Part shown: piece after piece, positions 12,950 through 21,000 of the stretch
How positions within the stretch are numbered: the stretch's first letter is position 1
How the letters are laid out: each line of letters begins with the position of its first letter
DNA from: Hydractinia symbiolongicarpus
Lineage: Eukaryota > Cnidaria > Hydrozoa > Anthoathecata > Hydractiniidae
Assembly: GCF_029227915.1 (NCBI RefSeq)
Contig: NC_079883.1
Span: forward strand, 30,940,001-31,004,000
DNA length: 64,000 bases
Direction: 5' to 3'
Position numbers and translations under genes: made by a program
The notes under the pieces: generated by a model
What the model was told of the DNA's origin: nothing
The model's input: only the letters and a program-made list of their open reading frames with translations
The model's database searches: none

Positions 12950-15900
12950 GCGTTTTAGTGGTGAAAAGATAATTTAAAAAATCGTTCTGGAAATGAGTTT
13001 ACTCCCTGGGTACTTTCTTTGTATACTTTTGACTATACGGGCCAAGCCCGGGATTTACGGGAAATCGCGGGTTTTCGTTTGCCGGCGATTAAACCTCTTT
13101 CATTAAGCGTCTCATCAAAAATGAGAACATTTTTGGAAACTACAAGTCTCATGCGTTTTAGTGGTGAAAAAAATTTTTAAAAAATCGTTCGGGAAATGAG
13201 TTTACTCCCTGGGTACTTTCTTTGTATACTTTTGACTATACGGGCCAAGCCCGACATTTACGGGAAATCGCGGTTTTTCGTTTGCCGGCGATTAAACTTC
13301 TTTTATTCAGTGTCTCATCAAAAATGAAAACATTTTTGAAAACTACAAGTCTCATGCGTTTTAGTGGTGAAAAGATAATTTAAAAAATCGTTTTGGAAAT
13401 GAGTTTACTCACAGGGTACTTTCTTTGTATACATTCGACTACACGGGCCAAGCCCGGGATTTACGGGAAATCGCGGGTTATCGTTTGCTGGCGATTAAGC
13501 CACTTTCACTAAGCGTCTCATCAAAAATGAAAACATTTCTGAAAACTACAAGTCTCATGCGTTTTAGTGGTGAAAAAATAATTTTAAAAATCGTTCGGGA
13601 ACTAAGTTTACTCCCTGGGTACTTTCTTTGTATACTTTTGACTATACGGGCCGAGTCCGGGATTTACAGGAAGTCGCGGGTTTTTGTTTGCCGGCGATTA
13701 AACTTCTTTTATTCAGCGTCTTATCAAAAATGAAAACATTTTTAAAAACTAAAAGTCTCATGGGCTTTAGTGGTGAAATAATAATTTAAAAAATCCTTCG
13801 GGAAATGAGTTTACACCCTGGGTACTTTCTTTGTATACTTTTGCGTATACGGGCCGAGTCTGGGGTTTACGGGAAATGGCGGGTTTTCGTTTGCCGGCGA
13901 TTAAACTTCTTTTATTCAGCGTCTCATCAAAAATGAAAACATTTTTAAAAACTACAAGTCTCATGGGCTTTAGTGGTGAAATAAAAATTTAAAAAATCGT
14001 TCTGGAAATGAGTTTACACCCTGGGTACTTTCTTTGTACACTTTTGACTATACGGGCCGAGTCCGGGATTTACGGGAAGTCGCAGGTTTTCGTTTGCCGG
14101 CGATTAAACTTCTTTTATTCAGCGTCTCATCAAAAATGAAAACATTTTTGAAAACTACAAGTCTCATGCGTTTCAGTGGTGAAAAAATAATTTAAAAAAT
14201 CGTTCGGGAAATGAGTTTACTCCCTGGGTACTTTCTTTGTATACTTTTGATTATACGGGCCGAGTCCGGGGTTTACGGGAAATGGCGGGTTTTCGTTTGC
14301 CGGCGATTAAACTTCTTTTATTCAGCGTCTCATCAAAAATGAAAACATTTTTGAAAACTACAAGTCTCATGCGTTTTAGTGGTGAAAAGATAATTTAAAA
14401 AATCGCTCGGGAAATGAGTTTATTCCCTGGGTACTTTTTTGTATACTTTTGACTATACGGGCCGAGTCCGGGATTTACGGGAAATCGCAGGTTTTCGTTT
14501 GCCGGCGATTAAACTTCTTTTATTCAGCGTCTCATCAAAAATGAAAACATTTTTGAAAACTACAAGTCTCATGCGTTTTAGTGGTGAAAAAATAAATTAA
14601 AAAATCGTTGGGGAAATGAGTTTACTCCCTGGGCACTTTCTTTGTATACTTTTGACTATACGGGCCAAGCCCGGGATTTACGGGAAATCGCGGGTTTTCG
14701 TTTGCCGGCGTTGAAACTTCTTTTATTCAGCGTCTCATCAAAAATGAAAACAATTTTGAAAACTACAAGTCTTATGCGTTTTAGTGGTGAAAAGATAATT
14801 TAAAAAATCGTTCTGGAAATGAGTTTACTGACAGGGTACTTTTTTTGTATACATTCGACTATATGGGCCAAGCCCGGGATTTACGGGAAATCGCGGGTTT
14901 TTGTTTGCCGGCGATTAAACCTCTTTCATTAAGCGTCTTATCAAAAATGAACACATTTTTGAAAACTACAAGTCTTATGCGTTTTAGTGGTGAAAAGATA
15001 ATTTAAAAAATCGTTCTGGAAATGAGTTTACTCACAGGGTACTTTTTTTGTATACATTCGACTATATGGGCCAAGCCCGGGATTTACGGGAAATCGCGGG
15101 TTTTCGTTTGCCGGCGATTAAACCTCTTTCATTAAGCGTCTCATCAAAAATGAGAACATTTTTGGAAACTACAAGTCTCATGCGTTTTAGTGGTGAAAAA
15201 AAATTTTAAAAAATCGTTCGGGAAATGAGTTTACTCCCTGGGTACTTTCTTTGTATACTTTTGACTATACGGGCCAAGCCCGACATTTACGGGAAATCGC
15301 GGTTTTTCGTTTGCCGGCGATTAAACTTCTTTTATTCAGTGTCTCATCAAAAATGAAAACATTTTTAAAAACTACAAGTCTCATGCGTTTTAGTGGTGAA
15401 AAGATAATTTAAAAAATCGTTTTGGAAATGAGTTTACTCACAGGGTACTTTCTTTGTATACATTCGACTACACGGGCCAAGCCCGGGATTTACGGGAAAT
15501 CGCGGGTTATCGTTTGCTGGCGATTAAGCCACTTTCACTAAGCGTCTCATCAAAAATGAAAACATTTCTGAAAACTACAAGTCTCATGCGTTTTAGTGGT
15601 GAAAAAATAATTTAAAAAATCGTTCGGGAACTGAGTTTACTCCCTGGGTACTTTCTTTGTATACTTTTGACTATACGGGCCGAGTCCGGGATTTACAGGA
15701 AGTCGCGGGTTTTTGTTTGCCGGCGATTAAACTTCTTTTATTCAGCGTCTTATCAAAAATGAAAACATTTTTAAAAACTAAAAGTCTCATGGGCTTTAGT
15801 GGTGAAATAATAATTTAAAAAATCCTTCGGGAAATGAGTTTACACCCTGGGTACTTTCTTTGTATACTTTTGCGTATACGGGCCGAGTCTGGGGTTTACG

Positions 15901-16430
15901 GGAAATGGCGGGTTTTCGTTTGCCGGCGATTAAACTTCTTTTATTCAGCGTCTCATCAAAAATGAAAACATTTTTAAAAACTACAAGTCTCATGGGCTTT
16001 AGTGGTGAAATAAAAATTTAAAAAATCGTTCTGGAAATGAGTTTACACCCTGGGTACTTTCTTTGTACACTTTTGACTATACGGGCCGAGTCCGGGATTT
16101 ACGGGAAGTCGCAGGTTTTCGTTTGCCGGCGATTAAACTTCTTTTATTCAGCGTCTCATCAAAAATGAAAACATTTTTGAAAACTACAAGTCTCATGCGT
16201 TTTAGTGGTGAAAAAATAATTTAAAAAATCGTTCGGGAAATGAGTTTACTCCCTGGGTACTTTCTTTGTATACTTTTGATTATACGGGCCGAGTCCGGGG
16301 TTTACGGGAAATGGCGGGTTTTCGTTTGCCGGCGATTAAACTTCTTTTATTCAGCGTCTCATCAAAAATGAAAACATTTTTGAAAACTACAAGTCTCATG
16401 CGTTTTAGTGGTAAAAAGATAATTTAAAAA
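12950..16430. repeat. Higher-order repeat, 2029-bp period, second copy partial
   Basis: The variants GAGAACATTTTTGG (13123 and 15152) and ACTAAAAGTCTCATGGGC (near 13748 and 15777) recur 2029 bp apart. The match breaks around 14.4 kb/16.4 kb, where GGGCACTTTC occurs 1826 bp apart, so one monomer was lost from the second copy. Boundaries are approximate. Confidence 0.65.
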
Positions 16431-17093
16431 ATCGCTCGGGAAATGAGTTTACTCCCTGGGCACTTTCTTTGTATACTTTTGACTATACGGGCCAAGCCCG
16501 GGATTTACGGGAAATCGCGGGTTTTCGTTTGCCGGCGTTGAAACTTCTTTTATTCAGCGTCTCATCAAAAATGAGAACAATTTTGAAACCTACAAGTCTT
16601 ATGCGTTTTAGTGGTGAAAAAATAATTTAAAAAATCGTTCGGGAAATGAGTTTACTCCCTGGGTACTTTCTTTGTATACTTTTGATTATACGGGCCTAGT
16701 CCGGGGTTTACGGGAAATGGCGGGTTTTCGTTTGCCGGCGATTAAACTTCTTTTATTCAGCGTCTCATCAAAAATGAAAACATTTTTGAAAACTACAAGT
16801 CTCATGCGTTTTAGTGGTGAAAAGATAATTTAAAAAATCGCTCGGGAAATGAGTTTACTCCCTGGGCACTTTCTTTGTATACTTTTGACTATACGGGCCA
16901 AGCCCGGGATTTACGGGAAATCGCGGGTTTTCGTTTGCCGGCGTTGAAACTTCTTTTATTCAGCTTCTCATCAAAAATGAGAACAATTTTGAAACCTACA
17001 AGTCTTATGCGTTTTAGTGGTGAAAAGATTATTTAAAAAATCGTTCTGGAAATGAGTTTACTCACAGGGTACTTTTTTTGTATACATTCGACT

Positions 17094-17097
17094 ATAT
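17094..17097. other. Target site duplication, left (ATAT)
   Basis: ATAT directly precedes the first base of the left inverted repeat and matches ATAT at 23230-23233. Because ATAT is itself a dyad, a 2-bp TA duplication with ends one base longer (TCACGG..CCGTGA) cannot be excluded from this site alone. Confidence 0.8.
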
Positions 17098-17134
17098 CAC
17101 GGCTGTTTCAGAGCGGAAACTAAGACTGCGCATG
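17098..17134 (+). repeat. Left terminal inverted repeat, short-spacer form
   Basis: The outer block CACGGCTGTTTCAG (17098-17111) is followed by a 3-bp spacer AGC and an inner block GGAAACTAAGACTGCGCATG (17115-17134). The right end carries the same two blocks in inverted orientation: outer identical over 14 bp, inner 19 of 20 matching. There the spacer is 13 bp. This end lies beyond the 3' end of the transposase gene. Confidence 0.9.
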
Positions 17135-17173
17135 CGTCAATAATTACGGCCACGTTGAGGCGCAAGATGGCGG
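17127..17173 (+). promoter_or_regulatory. Possible plus-strand promoter-like motifs (NRF1-like, YY1-like)
   Basis: TGCGCATGCGTC at 17127-17138 differs by one position from the NRF1-type palindrome, and CAAGATGGCGG at 17163-17173 matches the YY1-type core. Both motifs are common in animal TATA-less promoters. Together with the downstream plus-strand donor and acceptor they could drive a non-coding transcript entering the element. This is motif reading only, with no further support. Confidence 0.3.
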
Positions 17174-17925
17174 GCGCAAATAAAAACAATCATGATAAAT
17201 AAGTAACTAACTTTTTGAAATCGCTTTTGCATGATAGAATCTATTTCAGTGGATTTAATTTAGTTTTTTAAAGCATTTCAACACGCTGGAAGCTAAATCT
17301 TTCTTTTACCTTTGCGACAAGCATGCTGTTGGAGTAATACTGTGGCAGTTTTGAAGGCATACTTTTTTTTGTTAAAATTAACATGGCAACTTGTTCCAAC
17401 TAATTTTTGGTTTTGTGGACGTTGCGAAGTTATGTGGCTGGTGTATTATATATTTTTGGAAAGCTGAAAGGCTCATCTACAAGGTAAGAAAAACGAAAAA
17501 ACTGTATCAGTACTTCTGAAAGAATGCTAGAGCGCTGAATTCTGGCAATAAAAGTTAGTGTAAAACCTGAAAATTTTAACTCCCTCTTTGACATAATCTA
17601 CTGTATGATTTATTGTAGGCATTAAAACTGTTGTAGTTTACTAAGCTAATATTTCACAGAATAACAACACTAAACAACATTCTATATAAACAATTCTGTA
17701 ACTCTAAATAAGGTTTCTGCGTCTCATACACTACTAACGTAAGCTCGACAAAAAGTCAAATAAAAATGAACTATGCATGTAGTAAGCTAATTAACTGTTC
17801 AATTCTTTTTCTTTCTAGACCAGCTGATCCACCTTTGAAATAATGCAAAGACTAAAGGAGCTTGCAAAGTAATGCTAATATGCAGTTAAAGATATAACTA
17901 GCTATCTAAGCTGTAAGTCTAAAAG
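17135..17925. other. Non-coding left flank of the transposon, copy 1
   Basis: About 790 bp between the left inverted repeat and the stop codon of the transposase. It has no open frame of note on either strand. It contains a CAAGATGGCGG element at 17163-17173, a plus-strand splice donor (AAG/GTAAGA at 17484) and a plus-strand acceptor with a long pyrimidine tract (CTTTCTAG ending at 17818). It also has a minus-strand AATAAA at 17614-17609 and a plus-strand AATAAA at 17547-17552. On the minus strand it should hold the 3' untranslated region of the transposase mRNA. Confidence 0.6.
17609..17614 (-). terminator. Candidate polyadenylation signal of the transposase gene
   Basis: AATAAA on the minus strand, about 310 bases after the stop codon at 17928-17926. 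It is the clearest such hexamer found in the 3' flank. The cleavage site is not determined. Confidence 0.45.
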
Positions 17926-18098
17926 TTATTCTTCACGTGCAATTTTTCTTTTTTTAATTTTTGGTTTTAATTGGCTCGATTCAGGATTTACATTAACAAA
18001 ATGTTGCTTTAATGTATTTCGTAACCGCTCGACTGGGTTTTTGATGCAGCTGTACCTGCTCGACATCCTGTTGATTTCATGATGCAAGCTTTCTCCAC
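17926..18098 (-). CDS. Transposase exon 9 (copy 1): catalytic Glu and C-terminus
   Basis: Codes residues 909-965 and stop TAA (17928-17926). It begins GGESLHHEINRM; E911 lies 21 residues after H890 (RAG1: 20 from H942 to E962), and E916 is the alternative catalytic residue. It ends with a Lys/Arg-rich tail. The acceptor TTTTTAAG/GT is weaker than the others but keeps the conserved GEQGGES reading. Confidence 0.8.
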
Positions 18099-21000
18099 CT
18101 TAAAAATGTTATAATTTGACATTTAAGCTAGCTAGCTACACATTTTCTGAAAAATAACACATTTTGGTAAAAAACACAAATTTTGGTGTTACCAGGTTAC
18201 AAATTTAAGTGGCTGTTTACCTTGTTCGCCATAAAACCCAAATCCAACATTCCATTTTGCTATGAACTCAGTGACATGATCTTCAAGCATATGCAGTTTT
18301 GGTGAAATATTAACTTTTGGCCAGTTAGTTCGCAGATGCATCATGAATTTATTAATTGAAATTTCTAGAATTATGTACTATATGTATATTATTCTTTCTT
18401 TTTGTTTTGTTTTTGGCACATGAAATTTTAAAAAAAACTTATTTATTATTAAAAAAAGGAACAAGTTTCTCACCTAAAGCCAGTATTTCCTCACATGACA
18501 GATATTTTGCCGAATTGTAAATGTTATGAACTTCTGCAAAGTAAGTAAATAACATGTCGTACTTATCCATTTCTAAATTCACACTGTGAATAAGCTGGTC
18601 ATCATGCTTTTGTGCTGCAACAATCTCTTTAATGCTGGATGTTAAATTTTGGATGTTTTCTTTCTATAAGAGCAAGATTGTTTTTTTAATTTTCTTTAAA
18701 TATGTTATTTTTAAATTGCTACATTATTGTTAGTATTAACAAACCTTTAGCAATTTATGTACATGGTTGCCGATAAAACTTTGGCCATGGTAGGCCTGAC
18801 GTTCAACACCCATTTTTTGCAGCGTTTTATCTATTGAAGAAGCACAAGGACCAACACCTAAAATAAGATGAACAAACTATTAAACATAGCTTTAGATTGG
18901 AGAGAATATAAGGCTTGCATCATAAGATCAGAATGAAAATTATAATTTTGGAAAGTTTTTTTTCGGGAATTAAATTTCTTGGAATTTCCAGACAAAAAAA
19001 CATTTGCGAATATCACAAAAAATTACTTAGGTAATAAAAATGATCATACCCACTAAAATTCTTTTGTTGTTTCCCAAGGTTGAGATTTCTAATTCTAATT
19101 CTGTGATTTTCTTCTCAGTTTTTATTATACTTTTCTCGTACGTCAGTATATTTCGTTGTAAGCCACCAGATATTACAAGCCAGTTTAACTGATCTTGCTG
19201 GTTTGCTAATTTGGCTTTTTCATCTTCCAGCTTTTGCTGCAAGTCATTTGTTTCTTTAAGGACTTCGATGTAGTCACCATAATCTGAATCCAGTTCATTG
19301 TCTTCTGTTGCCAACAGCAGAGCTATTTTTACATCATAGTCTTGGCAAGAAGACTCAAACATTTTAAACATCTTTTGATATACACCCAAGGAAATATGAA
19401 GACCAGGAATACAGACCTAAAATTAGGTGTTTATATAGATTTTATTTTGGGATTATTAAATCAACTTGCAGTGGAAAAGCATAAAAATATGATGTATACT
19501 TGATCAATAGGTATGTCAAAAAATATGTTGTCAATGACATTATAAAATTCTTTCGCATTTTTAGGGCTCCCACCACTTTCACGGAAATCTGCTAAATTTT
19601 CTTCAAGTGTCGCCAGTGACCTTTTCTTAAATTTCTTGCGAGTAAACACTGGGATGTTCATTAGTTTTGAGGTAATGTTGCAAAACAAACAGCTGTGACG
19701 CCCTAAACACAAATGTTAAAGTATACATATTTTATTAGAAACTTTTAAAAATAAACCATTTTTAACTATGCATTTCCCATATCTGCGTAGTAAAAACCCA
19801 TTGTTAAACTACAGGAACTTTATGAAGTTGCAAAAAAAGTTCTGTAAAAATTAATTAATTTTGATTATCAACTAGCAACTTGCCCCAGATCTTAAGTAAT
19901 TAATATTTACCATTTGCACCAGTTATACCATACATTGCACACAGAAATTCGTAGTCGCCATACATAAATACACGGAATATCGACTCTTTATATTTGACTT
20001 GTTGCAGCATTTTTATTTGTGGTCAAAAATTAATTAATTTTGATTATCAACTAGCAACTTGCCCCAGATCTTAAGTAATTAATATTTACCATTTGCACCA
20101 GTTATACCATACATTGCACACAGAAATTCGTAGTCGCCATACATAAATACACGGAATATCGACTCTTTATATTTGACTTGTTGCAGCATTTTTATTTGTG
20201 GTCAAAAATTAATTAATTTTGATTATCAACTAGCAACTTGCCCCAGATCTTAAGTAATTAATATTTACCATTTGCACCAGTTATACCATACATTGCACAC
20301 AGAAATTCGTAGTCGCCATACATAAATACACGGAATATCGACTCTTTATATTTGACTTGTTGCAGCATTTTTATTTGTGGTCGAAACCGTTCAAGGCAGA
20401 CTCTTAAGTTTGTTCTTGTGTCTTTCCCTAATTTAAAAAAAAAATATAAAAAATGTTTTGATTTCTACTTTAGATCACTTAGATCATTTCTACTTTAGAT
20501 CACAATTAGACATCACATGCATAGAATTTTGGAAATTCCAGTTTTAATTTTTTTTTTTTCATATTTGTAATATATTGCATTAATGTTTGTTACCTTCAAA
20601 AATGCTAAACATTATTGTGTTTTCCTTCTTGTTTGGGTTTAGAACATTGCCTATTTGATATGCCATTTTAAAACTATTTCCTCCATGGTCTCCACCAATT
20701 TTAACATGGATCTCATTGTCAGGAATGAAACTATGTTTTACAAGTAAATTGTGACATTCTAGCTTTTTGAGTTGATACAGAATGTGGCCAACTACATTAT
20801 ACAGATACCCCCAGGGCCTAGGTATAACGGATACCCTGTTTCCAACTGATAATTTGGTGAGAGGAGCCAGCTCAACTCTCAGTCCTTGGCCTACCCATTC
20901 AGCAGCGACACTTCTTGCTTTTTTTTCTGATTCAATTTTTATGTTGAATGTTTTCAACCAACGTGATATTTCACGTAGTTGATTCCATGGCATGTTTAAA

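Larger units (their letters stand above)
1..17097. repeat. Satellite array block A, ~203-bp monomer
   Basis: Continuous head-to-tail copies of a ~203-bp unit, about 84 monomers. Each unit has a GC-richer half (blocks such as GGGCCAAGCCCGGG, ATCGCGGG, TTTGCCGGCG) and an AT-rich half (TCAAAAATGAAAACATTTTT, TTTAGTGGTGAAAA, and a poly-A linker before ATCGTTCGGG). Repeated landmarks such as GTTCGGGAAATGAGTTTAC recur every 203-204 bp. Subtypes are recognisable: GGGCCAAGCCC against GGGCCGAGTCC, CATTCGACTA against CTTTTGACTA, and a class with TTTTGCGTATAC. Because 203 is not a multiple of 3, reading frames rotate from unit to unit, so the short open frames here are not treated as genes. No other gene or RNA is visible. 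The block ends at the transposon insertion. Confidence 0.97.

Noticed and set aside
1-17097. Many 61-125-codon open frames on both strands throughout the satellite (for example 13425-13733, 28386-28745, 58267-58641)
   Set aside because: They fall at fixed positions in the monomer, overlap on opposite strands, have no recognisable domain, and stop within one or two units because 203 bp rotates the frame. Their similarity to each other reflects repeat homogeneity, not protein constraint.
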